Counted from the first letter of the stretch, positions 49,287-57,623 are shown. The stretch is 64,000 nucleotides of DNA from Bacteroidota bacterium (GCA_016213405.1 JACRAM010000068.1:41597-105596); one strand, 5' to 3'. Numbers and translations are program-made. The notes: generated from the letters alone by a model not told the origin.

Positions 49287-50602
49287 ATATAGCAGTAGTT
49301 GGAACAGGATACGTTGGGCTTGTTACAGGAACTTGTTTTGCCGAAACAGGCAACAATGTGATTTGCGTTGACATTGACAAAGAAAAAGTAAAACGCCTGC
49401 AATGTGGGAATATTCCCATTTACGAACCGCATCTTGAAGGAATATTTCAGCGGAACATAAAATCAAACCGCCTTTCTTTCACTACAAATCTGAAAGATGC
49501 AATAGAGAAATCACTTGTAATTTTTCTTGCACTTCCTACCCCGCCTGATGAAAACGGTTCTGCGGATTTAACGCATGTGCTTGATGTTGCGAATCAACTT
49601 GGCAAACTCATTAAAGAGTATAAAGTTGTGGTAAATAAAAGCACTGTGCCTGTCGGCACTGCTGAACTTGTCCGCAAAGCAATTGCAAAGAATTGCTCCG
49701 AAGGAGTCCATTCGGACAAAACTGATTTTGATGTGGTGAGTAATCCTGAATTTCTGCGCGAAGGATTTGCAGTAGATGATTTTATGAAGCCCGACCGCGT
49801 GGTTGTCGGCACCTCTTCCGAACGCGCTAAAAAAGTGATGGAAGATTTGTATAAGCCATTTGTAAGACAAGGAAATCCGATTTTATTCATGGACGAAAAA
49901 TCTTCCGAACTCACAAAATATGCCGCCAACTCATTTCTCGCTACAAAAATTTCTTTTATGAATGAGATTGCCAACCTTTGCGAAAAAGTAGGCGCAGATG
50001 TGGACAAAGTGAGAATGGGAATCGGCTCAGACGATAGAATAGGAAAACGATTTTTGTTTGCAGGCATCGGCTATGGAGGAAGTTGCTTTCCAAAAGATGT
50101 GTTAGCACTGGCGAAATCAGCTGAAGACAATAAATATGATTTCAAAATTCTGAAATCTGTAATGGAAGTGAACAAGAGCCAGCGCGAATTATTTCTGGAA
50201 AGAATTAAAAAATATTTTAAGAACAACTTAAAAGGAAAAAAGATTGCTCTGTGGGGGATTGCCTTTAAACCCGATACCGATGATATCCGCGAAGCCCCAG
50301 CACTCTATCTCATTGAAGAATTGCTTTCGGCTGGAGCAAAAATTTCTGTCTATGACCCGGAGGCAATGAATAATGTAAAAAAAGTTTATGATAATAAAAT
50401 CAGTTTCGGAAAAAACCATTATGAAGTTTTGAAAGGCGCTGATGCGTTACTGATTTGCACTGAGTGGGCTGTCTTCCGCACTCCTGATTTTGAAGAAATG
50501 AAAAAGCTGATGCAAGGAAAAATAATTTTTGACGGAAGAAATCTTTACAGCAATGAACAAATGAAACAACTTGGATTTATTTATTCGAGCATCGGAAGAT
50601 AA
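49283..50602 (+). CDS. ugd: UDP-glucose 6-dehydrogenase
   Basis: The 439-residue enzyme starts MNIAVVGTGYVGLVTGTCFA. It has IVFLALPTPPDENGSADL, STVPVGTAELVRKAI, DFDVVSNPEFLREGFAVDDF, GIGYGGSCFPKDVLAL (catalytic Cys) and ALWGIAFKPDTDDIREAP. It oxidises UDP-glucose to UDP-glucuronate with NAD+, feeding the UXS-like decarboxylase (60132-61136) and uronic acids. A palindromic element (49694-49716) is in frame in the loop before DFDVVSNPEF, encoding CSEGVHSD. Coupled by ATGA to the WbpE-like gene. Confidence 0.92.
   Translation: MNIAVVGTGYVGLVTGTCFAETGNNVICVDIDKEKVKRLQCGNIPIYEPHLEGIFQRNIKSNRLSFTTNLKDAIEKSLVIFLALPTPPDENGSADLTHVLDVANQLGKLIKEYKVVVNKSTVPVGTAELVRKAIAKNCSEGVHSDKTDFDVVSNPEFLREGFAVDDFMKPDRVVVGTSSERAKKVMEDLYKPFVRQGNPILFMDEKSSELTKYAANSFLATKISFMNEIANLCEKVGADVDKVRMGIGSDDRIGKRFLFAGIGYGGSCFPKDVLALAKSAEDNKYDFKILKSVMEVNKSQRELFLERIKKYFKNNLKGKKIALWGIAFKPDTDDIREAPALYLIEELLSAGAKISVYDPEAMNNVKKVYDNKISFGKNHYEVLKGADALLICTEWAVFRTPDFEEMKKLMQGKIIFDGRNLYSNEQMKQLGFIYSSIGR
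49694..49716. repeat. In-frame palindromic element in ugd
   Basis: GCTCCGAAGGAGTCC, then ATTCGG, is the same sequence as 60005-60025 in a non-coding region. CTCC-GAA-GGAG is a small perfect hairpin. It lies in a variable loop. Confidence 0.7.
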
Positions 50603-50608
50603 TTTCCT

Positions 50609-51409
50609 ATGGCAAAACTGAATCTAACCCGCTCTCTTGCTTTTTTTGACGTTGAAACTACCGGGTTGAACATAGCATCAGATAGAATTGTAGAAATTTC
50701 TATCCTGAAAATATTTCCGCCAGATGGAGGGAAAAAAGAAAGTAAAACTATTCTTATCAATCCAACTATTCCGATTCCGAAAGAAGTGACAAAGATTCAC
50801 GGCATAAGCGATATGGATGTGGCAGATGCACCTACATTCAAAGATTGTGCGAAAGAACTTTCTGATTTCTTTGGCGATTCTGATTTAGCAGGTTACAACT
50901 GCAATTATTTTGACATTCCTCTTTTGATGGAAGAATTTCTCAGAGCGGGAATTGATTTTGACATGAAAGAAAGAAAAATGGTGGATGTGCAGGGCATTTT
51001 TCATAAGAAGGAAGAAAGAACTCTTTCAGCTGCTTACAAATTTTACTGCAGCAAATCACTGGAGAACGCTCACAGCGCGGAAGCCGATATTAATGCCACC
51101 GCACAAATCCTTGAAGCGCAATTGGAAAAATATTCCGATCTGAAAAACGATGTCGCGTTCCTTCACAATTTTACTTCGCGTTCACGCAGGGTTGATTTTG
51201 CAGGAAGATTTGTCTACAACGAAAAAGGAACCATTGTTTTTAATTTTGGAAAACATAACGGTAAATCTGCTGAAGATGTTTTCAGAACCGAACCTTCCTA
51301 TTATTCATGGATGATGAACGGAGAATTTTCTCTTCACACTAAAAAAGTAATCACGGAAATCTTCGAAAAACGAAATAGTACGAAAAATACGAAAACAAAC
51401 AGTCAATAA
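50609..51409 (+). CDS. DnaQ-like 3'-5' exonuclease
   Basis: The 266-residue protein has the DEDDh fold: Exo I FFDVETTGLNIASDRIVEIS (Asp, Glu), Exo II AGYNCNYFDIPLLMEEF and Exo III NAHSAEADINATAQILEAQL (His, Asp). A C-terminal segment FNFGKHNGKSAEDVFRTEPS with SYYSWMMNGEF matches the small C-terminal domain seen in exonuclease X-like proteins. It is a proofreading-type or RNase T-like exonuclease. The C-terminal 15 residues (RNSTKNTKTNSQ) are encoded by a repeat arm (51363-51409). It lies seven bases after ugd. Confidence 0.88.
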   Translation: MAKLNLTRSLAFFDVETTGLNIASDRIVEISILKIFPPDGGKKESKTILINPTIPIPKEVTKIHGISDMDVADAPTFKDCAKELSDFFGDSDLAGYNCNYFDIPLLMEEFLRAGIDFDMKERKMVDVQGIFHKKEERTLSAAYKFYCSKSLENAHSAEADINATAQILEAQLEKYSDLKNDVAFLHNFTSRSRRVDFAGRFVYNEKGTIVFNFGKHNGKSAEDVFRTEPSYYSWMMNGEFSLHTKKVITEIFEKRNSTKNTKTNSQ

Positions 51410-51493
51410 TTGCAACGAGTCGATAGATAAAAATACCCAATTAACATCTAACATTTTTCATTTCGTACTTTCGTATAAATTCGTTTTTCGTTG
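51363..51493. repeat. Inverted repeat of the ACGAAAAACGAAA family
   Basis: The left arm (TTCGAAAAACGAAATAGTAC and GAAAAATACGAAA) and the right arm (TTTCGTACTTTCGTATAAATTCGTTTTTCG, given here as positions 51460-51493) are imperfect complements. Its left arm provides the end of the exonuclease gene; its right arm ends five bases before the next ATG. Single arms: 9066-9093 and 63067-63098. Confidence 0.75.
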
Positions 51494-51497
51494 ATTT

Positions 51498-52109
51498 ATG
51501 AAAATTATCTGCATTGGGCAAAATTATCTGGAGCATATCAAAGAACTTAATTCTGCTATTCCAGACGAACCCGTTTTTTTTCTCAAACCAGATACTGCTC
51601 TTCTCCTCGACAATAAACCCTTTTACATTCCTGATTTCTCAAATAACATTCATCACGAAGTGGAAATTGTTTTGAAGATAAGTAAAGTGGGAAAAAACAT
51701 TGCGAAAGAATTCGCGCATAAATATTACGATGAATTAACTGTAGGAATTGATTTCACTGCGCGCGATATACAAAAAATTCAGAAGACAAAAGGCCTACCC
51801 TGGGAAAAAGCAAAAGGGTTTGATGGTTCTGCACCAGTCGGAAGGTTTATTTCAAAAGAAAAACTTTCCCCGTTAAACAATCTGAATTTTCATCTTACTA
51901 TAAATGGCAAAACAGTACAGAAAGGAAATACAAGCGATTTGCTTTTTCCTTTTGATAAAATAATTTCTTTCATATCTCAATTCATCACTCTTAAAATTGG
52001 TGACTTAATTTTCACGGGAACTCCCGTTGGTGTTGGCGCAGTTAATATTGGCGATAAACTGGAAGCATTTCTGGAAGGAGAGAAACTCTTGGCGTTTGAT
52101 GTGAAGTAA
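51498..52109 (+). CDS. Fumarylacetoacetate hydrolase family protein
   Basis: The 203-residue protein matches the FAA hydrolase fold: KIICIGQNYLEHIKELN, PVFFLKPDTALLLDNKPFYI, HHEVEIVLKISKVGKNI (metal-binding E-x-E), TVGIDFTARDIQ and the end LKIGDLIFTGTPVGVGAVNI. Short family members act as acylpyruvate hydrolases or oxaloacetate decarboxylases. Substrate unknown. The gene begins right after an inverted repeat. Confidence 0.9.
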   Translation: MKIICIGQNYLEHIKELNSAIPDEPVFFLKPDTALLLDNKPFYIPDFSNNIHHEVEIVLKISKVGKNIAKEFAHKYYDELTVGIDFTARDIQKIQKTKGLPWEKAKGFDGSAPVGRFISKEKLSPLNNLNFHLTINGKTVQKGNTSDLLFPFDKIISFISQFITLKIGDLIFTGTPVGVGAVNIGDKLEAFLEGEKLLAFDVK

Positions 52110-52135
52110 GTTCCATTTGCCTTTAAAAAACAAAG

Positions 52136-52143
52136 TAAATTTG
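52136..52143 (+). promoter_or_regulatory. -7 element before the frameshifted barrel gene
   Basis: TAAATTTG fits TAnnTTTG and ends four bases before the ATG at 52148. A TTTG lies 16 bp upstream (52116-52119), shorter than the ideal spacer. Confidence 0.45.
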
Positions 52144-52147
52144 CTGG

Positions 52148-52962
52148 ATGAAGAATTATATCCAGATGCCTATCGCCTTTTCATTGATCTTTATTTTTTC
52201 TATTATTTTTTACGGGCAGAAAATAGATAGTGTAGAAAACAATACAACCAAGACAAATTTTTCAACTCTATATATTTATCATCCTAAAGACATATAAAGC
52301 CGATGATCAAATTAGTTGATACGATCCGTGGCGGAATGGAATATGAAGAAATAAGAAAAACCCGGGATTCCTTAAAGGCATTAAAGGCGCTTGATACTAT
52401 ACCAAAAAGAAATACTATTTATGCTGAGCTAGGTGGGCAAGCTGGTATTTACTCACTTAATTATGATCGGATTTTTCGTGTAAACAAAAAAGTAAAAAAT
52501 TCTGTTTCTTTTGGTTTAGAATTATTTCCATCTAGATATGATTTTATTTTATTTACTCCTGTTTCATATAATTTTTTGTTTGCAAAGAAAAATAGTCACT
52601 TAGAATTAGGCATTGGGCTAACTATATTTTCAAATAGATATAAGGTCAATCCAAACACTTACTATACCAGCCCATATATTTCCAATTCAACAATAGGTCG
52701 CGGGACAGATTATATTTTATTTGCTTCTCCAAAAATTGGCTATCGCTATCAAAGATTACAAGGAGGAATATTTTTCAAAGTAGCTTTCTCTCCGATAATA
52801 AATATTGTTGCATACTATGGAAGTGCTAAATTTAAAAATGAAAGCCAATTCAATCAAACAGGGTCATTCCATTTTTTCGAACCTTTTGGTTCATTGGGTC
52901 ATGTTTTGCCATGGGCTGGAATAAGTATTGGATATACATTTAATTTTAAGAAACAAAATTAG
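52148..52962 (+). pseudogene. Outer membrane beta-barrel gene split by a frameshift
   Basis: The first frame (52148-52297) encodes 49 residues: a signal peptide MKNYIQMPIAFSLIFIFSII (ending F-Y-G-Q) and a polar stretch, then TAA. The second frame (52303-52962, 219 residues) has no signal peptide but is a typical small outer membrane barrel (SVSFGLELFPSRYDFILF, LPWAGISIGYTFNFKKQN). The two lie in different frames and join naturally near 52285-52297, where the sequence CCTAAAGACATATAAAGC allows both. I read it as one gene with a frame change, either real or a sequencing error. If the second part is expressed from ATG 52303, it would be non-exported. Confidence 0.6.
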
Positions 52963-53735
52963 AGTGTGCTATTCAAAAGCTTCCCGCTCTCAATCAACTT
53001 ATGCAAAGATTTCTGATAAACTGCTTCTGTCTTTATTAGGTTGACGTGCCCGGAATGATGACAATCGCTTCCTAAAAAATCAATCATATTTTTTTCAATC
53101 AGATGCTCTGCCACTTTTTTTGTTTCGTAGGAATAATAACCTGTGAGCGAATTAATATTCAATTGAAACAAAAGTCCTTTCTCTTTTAATTGCTCGTATT
53201 TTTCAAACTTGTGGTGCCAGAAATTATATCGTTCAGGATGCGCAAGCACCGGCTTGTATCCACTCGTCAGTAATTTGAAAATTATTTGCTCAAGATTATC
53301 CGGTGGATTCAGGAATGAAATCTCAAACAATAAATAATTCCCCGAAGTTTTATTCGGAGCAGATTTTCCAAAGGTGAGAAGTTTTTCCTGCTCTATTTTT
53401 CTGCCGAAATCAAAATCAATATAGTATTCTGCAGCAGCTTCAATTTGAATAGGAATTCCTTCCGTCTTCAACGCAACTCTAACTTTCTCTAATCCTCTTA
53501 AAATAATTTCAGATGTATTAGGATATCCGTCAGCAAGAATATGCGGAGTAGTGATTACCTTTTTATACCCCAAATCATGAAATGATTTAATCAGCGAAAT
53601 AGAATCTTCCATCGTTTGTGCACCATCATCAATACCAGGAATAAAATGAGAATGGACATCACACTTCAGCACAGATAAATCCACAGACACGTTTGATCTG
53701 GAGTTTTTGCCAAACATATTTGAAAGAAAACTCAT
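52959..53735 (-). CDS. CpsB/CapC-type tyrosine-protein phosphatase (PHP family)
   Basis: The 258 residues match the bacterial PHP-type phosphotyrosine phosphatases that control capsule assembly. Metal ligands are in KCDVHSHFIPGIDDGAQTME (D-V-H-S-H and D-D), ITTPHILADGYPN, IEAAAEYYIDFDF, VLAHPERYNFWH and LGSDCHHSGHVN. Capsule PHP phosphatases act on polysaccharide co-polymerase kinases. It overlaps the upstream SDR gene by 4 bp, fitting a polysaccharide operon. Confidence 0.88.
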   Translation of the reverse strand: MSFLSNMFGKNSRSNVSVDLSVLKCDVHSHFIPGIDDGAQTMEDSISLIKSFHDLGYKKVITTPHILADGYPNTSEIILRGLEKVRVALKTEGIPIQIEAAAEYYIDFDFGRKIEQEKLLTFGKSAPNKTSGNYLLFEISFLNPPDNLEQIIFKLLTSGYKPVLAHPERYNFWHHKFEKYEQLKEKGLLFQLNINSLTGYYSYETKKVAEHLIEKNMIDFLGSDCHHSGHVNLIKTEAVYQKSLHKLIESGKLLNSTL

Positions 53736-54724
53736 TTTCGGAAATATTTGTCAAACCAGTCAACTGTTATAGTTAATCCCTCATCTACACTTGTTGTGGG
53801 TTTATAGTCAAGAATATTTCGGGCTTTTGAAATATCAGCAAGCGAATTTTTCACATCTCCTTTTCTTTCCTCGCGATAAATGGGATTAAGAGAAGCTCCT
53901 GTAATTTTCTTTAAAGAATGAAATAAGTCATTTACTGATATTTTTTCTCCAAACGCAATGTTAAAAACCTTGCCGATGGCTTCTTTGTTTTCACAAAACA
54001 TGGCTCTAATATTTCCTTGCACGGCATTTTCCACAAAAGTGAAATCACGCGATTGATTTCCATCGCCATTAATGAAAACGGATTTGTTATTCAGTAAGCC
54101 ATCAATGAAAAGAGGAATTGCAGCCGCGTATTCTCCTTTTGGATTTTGTTTCGGTCCAAAAATATTAAAGTAGCGCAGACCGATTATTTCCATATTATAA
54201 GTACGCGCAAATATGTCTGCATAAAATTCATTTACCAGTTTGCTCACGGCATAAGGAGATAAAGGTTTCCCGATTTTTTCTTCTTTCTTAGGAGAATCCG
54301 TGTTGTCGCCATACACTGAAGACGAACTGGCAAACACCACACGTTTTACACTTGCGTTTTTAGCCGCCACAAGCACCGAAAGAAATCCACTGGCGTTTGC
54401 GTTATGTGTTGCAATCGGATTTTCAATCGAACGCGGAACAGAACCTAGCGCTGCCTGATGAAAAACAAAATCAATATTCTCACAAGCAGTTTTGCAAACG
54501 TTCAAATCACAAATGTCACCATTGATGAATTTAAAATTAGAATGCCGAAAACAAGGTTTAAGATTTTCTTCAAAACCTGTTGAGAGATTATCGAGCACTA
54601 CAACCTTCTTCGCATTATATTTTAATAGATACTCTACAATATTGCTGCCGATAAAACCAGCGCCACCCGTAACAAGGAAAGAATGTTTGGATAAATCGGT
54701 CGTATGGAATTTTTGTTCGTACAT
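53732..54724 (-). CDS. UDP-N-acetylglucosamine/GlcNAcA C4-epimerase (WbpP/TviC-like)
   Basis: The 330-residue SDR has VTGGAGFIGSNIVEYLLKY (NAD motif G-x-x-G-x-x-G), VVLDNLSTGFEENLKP, FASSSSVYGDNTDSPKKEE and YAVSKLVNEFYADIF (catalytic Y-x3-K), with RYFNIFGPKQNPKGEYAA and GDGNQSRDFTFVENAV. These residues are those of the WbpP/TviC group, which epimerises UDP-GlcNAc or UDP-GlcNAcA at C4. It is coupled to cpsB and lies 86 bp from rfbB; that gap holds a palindrome. With the TviB/WbpO-like dehydrogenase it can make UDP-GalNAcA. Confidence 0.88.
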   Translation of the reverse strand: MYEQKFHTTDLSKHSFLVTGGAGFIGSNIVEYLLKYNAKKVVVLDNLSTGFEENLKPCFRHSNFKFINGDICDLNVCKTACENIDFVFHQAALGSVPRSIENPIATHNANASGFLSVLVAAKNASVKRVVFASSSSVYGDNTDSPKKEEKIGKPLSPYAVSKLVNEFYADIFARTYNMEIIGLRYFNIFGPKQNPKGEYAAAIPLFIDGLLNNKSVFINGDGNQSRDFTFVENAVQGNIRAMFCENKEAIGKVFNIAFGEKISVNDLFHSLKKITGASLNPIYREERKGDVKNSLADISKARNILDYKPTTSVDEGLTITVDWFDKYFRK

Positions 54725-54752
54725 TATTCAAGGAGATTCATCGCAGAGTTTA

Positions 54753-54792
54753 TCCCGCAGATGCTGAAACAAGTTCAGCATGACTTGCGGGA
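54753..54792. repeat. Palindrome in the rfbB-wbpP gap
   Basis: TCCCGCA (54753) pairs with TTGCGGGA (54785-54792), enclosing ATGCTGAA (54761-54768) and TTCAGCAT (54774-54781). The ATGCTGAAACAAGTTCAGCAT type is, from memory, a widespread palindrome in environmental genomes. Confidence 0.8.
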
Positions 54793-54810
54793 CTCAGAAT
54801 GACATAAATG

Positions 54811-55863
54811 TCATCTTTTGACATATTGCTGCTCATAATATTTCTGATAATCTCCGCTCGTTACATTCTTCAGCCATTCTGCATTGGCAAGATACCAGTC
54901 AACAGTTTTTTCCAATCCTTCTTCAAACTGAAGCGAAGGTTTCCATCCGAGTTCTTTCTGAAGTTTTGATGAATCAATTGCGTAGCGTAAATCATGACCA
55001 GCACGGTCTTTCACAAATGTTATCAGCTTTGCTGATCCGCCAGAATTGCGATTCAGTTTTTTATCCATGATTTTGCAAAGCAGAATTATCAAATCAATAT
55101 TTTTCCATTCGTTGTTTCCACCAATGTTGTAAGTCTCTCCCTGTTTTCCTTTATGAAAAATAATATCAATCGCGCGAGCATGGTCTTCCACAAAAAGCCA
55201 GTCGCGAATGTTTTCGCCTTTTCCGTAAACAGGAACAGGTTTGTTGTTCTTAATATTATATATCGCCAACGGAATTAATTTTTCTGGGAAATGATACGAG
55301 CCGTAATTGTTCGAGCAATTGGAAATTACAACAGGCAATCCAAACGTGTCATGATACGCTCTCACAAAATGGTCGGAGCTTGCCTTGCTTGCGGAATAAG
55401 GACTGTGCGGATCATAACTTGTTTCTTCAGTGAACAAACCTGTTTCACCAAGCGAACCATAAACTTCATCCGTAGAAACATGGTAAAAAAGTTTTGATTT
55501 AGTTTCTTTCCAACTGTGTTTTGCAGCGTTGAGGAGCGTAACCGTTCCGATAACATTTGTTTTCACAAACTCCATCGGGTTGGAAATGCTTCTGTCCACA
55601 TGACTTTCTGCAGCAAGATGAATTACGTTATCGAAATTATTCTTCTCGAAAAGTTTATGAATCAAATCCGCATCACAGATATCTCCTTTAACAAATTCAT
55701 AATTTATTTTTTTCTCAATGTCTTTCAGATTAGCAAGATTGCCAGCGTAAGTGAGCTTGTCAAGATTCACTATTTTGTAATCGGAGTATTTGTTTACGAA
55801 CAAGCGCACCACATGACTTCCGATAAATCCTGCACCGCCTGTTATGAGAATTGTTTTCGCCAT
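54811..55863 (-). CDS. rfbB: dTDP-glucose 4,6-dehydratase
   Basis: The 350-residue SDR has ILITGGAGFIGSHVVRLFVN, LDKLTYAGNLANL, HLAAESHVDRSISNP, HVSTDEVYGSLGETGLF (T-D-E catalytic) and PYSASKASSDHFVRAY (Y-x3-K). The substrate recognition loop RDWLFVEDHARAID is present. It converts dTDP-glucose to dTDP-4-keto-6-deoxyglucose for rhamnose or related sugars. RfbA, C and D are not in the window. It lies 3 bp after the tviB-like gene. Confidence 0.93.
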   Translation of the reverse strand: MAKTILITGGAGFIGSHVVRLFVNKYSDYKIVNLDKLTYAGNLANLKDIEKKINYEFVKGDICDADLIHKLFEKNNFDNVIHLAAESHVDRSISNPMEFVKTNVIGTVTLLNAAKHSWKETKSKLFYHVSTDEVYGSLGETGLFTEETSYDPHSPYSASKASSDHFVRAYHDTFGLPVVISNCSNNYGSYHFPEKLIPLAIYNIKNNKPVPVYGKGENIRDWLFVEDHARAIDIIFHKGKQGETYNIGGNNEWKNIDLIILLCKIMDKKLNRNSGGSAKLITFVKDRAGHDLRYAIDSSKLQKELGWKPSLQFEEGLEKTVDWYLANAEWLKNVTSGDYQKYYEQQYVKR

Positions 55864-55866
55864 TTC

Positions 55867-57153
55867 TTAAAGCGACCAGTAATTAATGTTCTTGATTTTT
55901 TCCCTATACATTCCTTTTACATCAACGAGAACTCCTTTTGGAGAAAGAATGGATTGAAAATATTTTTCATCCAGTTTTTTGTAGCCCTGGTGATTTACCG
56001 CAATGATTACTCCATCATAATTTTTTCCAAGCTTACTCAAACCAAAACCGTATTCGTGTTTTAACTCATCTGAATCAGCGTGCGGGTCAATCACATCAAC
56101 TGTTACACCGAAGGAAATTAGTTCCTTCACAATATCTGCCACTTTCGAATTACGGATGTCGCTCACATCTTCTTTAAAAGTTGCACCCATCACCAGCACC
56201 TTAGATTTAGAAATATTTATTCCTTCAGCAATTATTTTCTTTACAAGATTTTTTGCCACATAAAATCCCATCGAGTCATTCACATATCTTCCTGAATTAA
56301 TCACGCGCGCATGATAACCCAGCGATTCAGCTTTGTGCGTAAGATAATACGGGTCAACACCGATACAGTGCCCGCCAACAAGTCCGGGAGAAAATTTTAG
56401 AAAATTCCATTTTGTTCCCGCTGCTTCCAATACATCAAATGTATTGATTCCCATTTTGTTGAAAATGATAGAAAGTTCATTCATCAGAGAAATGTTCACA
56501 TCGCGCTGGGTATTCTCAATTATTTTTGCAGCTTCAGCAACTTTTATAGATGGGGCTTTATGCGTTCCGGGTTCTACAATTATTTCATAAACTTTAGAAA
56601 TATTTTCCAACGATTCTTCATCACACCCTGAAACAACTTTCAGGATTTTAGTAATCGTATGCTCTTTATCTCCGGGATTAATTCGTTCAGGTGAATAGCC
56701 AACTTTAAAATCTTTTTTGAATTTTAATTTTGAATATTGTTCCAGAACCGGAATACAATCTTCCTCGGTGCAGCCGGGATAAACAGTTGATTCGTACACC
56801 ACATAATCTCCATTCTTCAAAACTTTTCCTACAGAGGTTGATGCGCCAAGCAATGGTTTTAAATCCGGAAGGTTGTGCTCGTCAATAGGAGTGGGAACAG
56901 CAACGATGAAAAATCTTGCTTTCTTTAAAACATCTAGTGACGCAGTAAATTCAATATCACATCCATCAAAATCTTTTTTCGTGAGTTCATTACTCGGGTC
57001 AATTCCCTTCTTCATCAGGTCAACGCGCTTCTGGTTGATGTCAAAACCGATGACTTTTATTTTTTTCGCGAAAGCAAGTGCAATCGGCAATCCAACGTAA
57101 CCGAGGCCGATAACTGCAAGCGTTGCTTTTTTATTTTTTAATTCCTGATACAT
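55867..57153 (-). CDS. UDP-N-acetylhexosamine dehydrogenase (TviB/WbpO-like)
   Basis: The 428-residue nucleotide sugar dehydrogenase has VIGLGYVGLPIALAFAKKI, FIVAVPTPIDEHNLPDL, YESTVYPGCTEEDCIPVLEQ, VGYSPERINPGDKEHTITKI, ENTQRDVNISLMNELSII and the active site SPGLVGGHCIGVDPYYLTHK. The G-G-H-C-I-G-V-D-P-Y-Y form is typical of TviB/WbpO rather than WbpA (which has I-P-I-D-P-F-Y). It oxidises UDP-GlcNAc or UDP-GalNAc to the uronic acid and would supply the WbpB-WbpE-WbpD steps and the epimerase. Confidence 0.9.
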   Translation of the reverse strand: MYQELKNKKATLAVIGLGYVGLPIALAFAKKIKVIGFDINQKRVDLMKKGIDPSNELTKKDFDGCDIEFTASLDVLKKARFFIVAVPTPIDEHNLPDLKPLLGASTSVGKVLKNGDYVVYESTVYPGCTEEDCIPVLEQYSKLKFKKDFKVGYSPERINPGDKEHTITKILKVVSGCDEESLENISKVYEIIVEPGTHKAPSIKVAEAAKIIENTQRDVNISLMNELSIIFNKMGINTFDVLEAAGTKWNFLKFSPGLVGGHCIGVDPYYLTHKAESLGYHARVINSGRYVNDSMGFYVAKNLVKKIIAEGINISKSKVLVMGATFKEDVSDIRNSKVADIVKELISFGVTVDVIDPHADSDELKHEYGFGLSKLGKNYDGVIIAVNHQGYKKLDEKYFQSILSPKGVLVDVKGMYREKIKNINYWSL

Positions 57154-57158
57154 GAAAA

Positions 57159-57623
57159 CGTTTGTAGTTTGTAGTTAATTGTTTGTGGTTATTTCTCTCG
57201 TTTGAATTTTTCACCTTTATGCTGAGAATTATTAAGGTAATTAATAAGACTGCCAGACTTAGCAATAATTGTTTCAGCAAGTTCGTAATTTTCTTTAAAC
57301 TCAACTTGTGAAATATATTTCCAATCTAATGCTCTGTAAAGTTGTGACTGTACTTCATTTGCAGAACCAATTGCATATCCCAAAAAGATTACAAATTCTC
57401 TATTCCCTCCCCTTCCAAAACCCTCAGCGATATTATCCATTACGGAACCACTTGCATCTTTTATTTGATTCTTAAATCCAAAATCTTTGACAAATGCTCC
57501 CTTTTCAGTCAGTGTAAAAATTAAATCAGATAACTGTCTGGCTAATTTCCAGCATTCCAAATCTTCGAATTGTTTAATTGTAGCCATAATAACTCCCCAA
57601 CAACAAACCACAAACTACAAACG
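57159..57623. mobile_element. Inverted-repeat cassette carrying the S23-type gene
   Basis: CGTTTGTAGTTTGTAGTT (57159-57176) faces AACCACAAACTACAAACG (57606-57623): 17 of 18 bases complementary, the first 14 perfect. Both arms are built of GTTTGTA-type heptamers. Inside lies one gene (57189-57587). The same heptamer hairpin without a gene occurs at 58650-58707. No transposase is present. It interrupts an otherwise tight polysaccharide operon. Confidence 0.65.
57189..57587 (-). CDS. Four-helix bundle protein (S23/IVS type)
   Basis: The 132 residues match the S23 four-helix bundle family (TIGR02436). They begin MATIKQFEDLECWKLARQLS, followed by GFKNQIKDASGSVMDNIAEG and FVIFLGYAIGSANEVQSQLY, and end in a Lys-rich tail. 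Members were first seen as ORFs in 23S rRNA intervening sequences and resemble Avd of diversity-generating retroelements, but most have no known role. No reverse transcriptase or template repeat is nearby. The start is at 57585-57587, after rejecting 8 upstream residues encoded by the repeat arm region. Confidence 0.9.
   Translation of the reverse strand: MATIKQFEDLECWKLARQLSDLIFTLTEKGAFVKDFGFKNQIKDASGSVMDNIAEGFGRGGNREFVIFLGYAIGSANEVQSQLYRALDWKYISQVEFKENYELAETIIAKSGSLINYLNNSQHKGEKFKREK

Noticed and set aside
57189..57587. Avd-like protein of a diversity-generating retroelement
   Set aside because: No reverse transcriptase, template repeat or variable-repeat target is found in the window.
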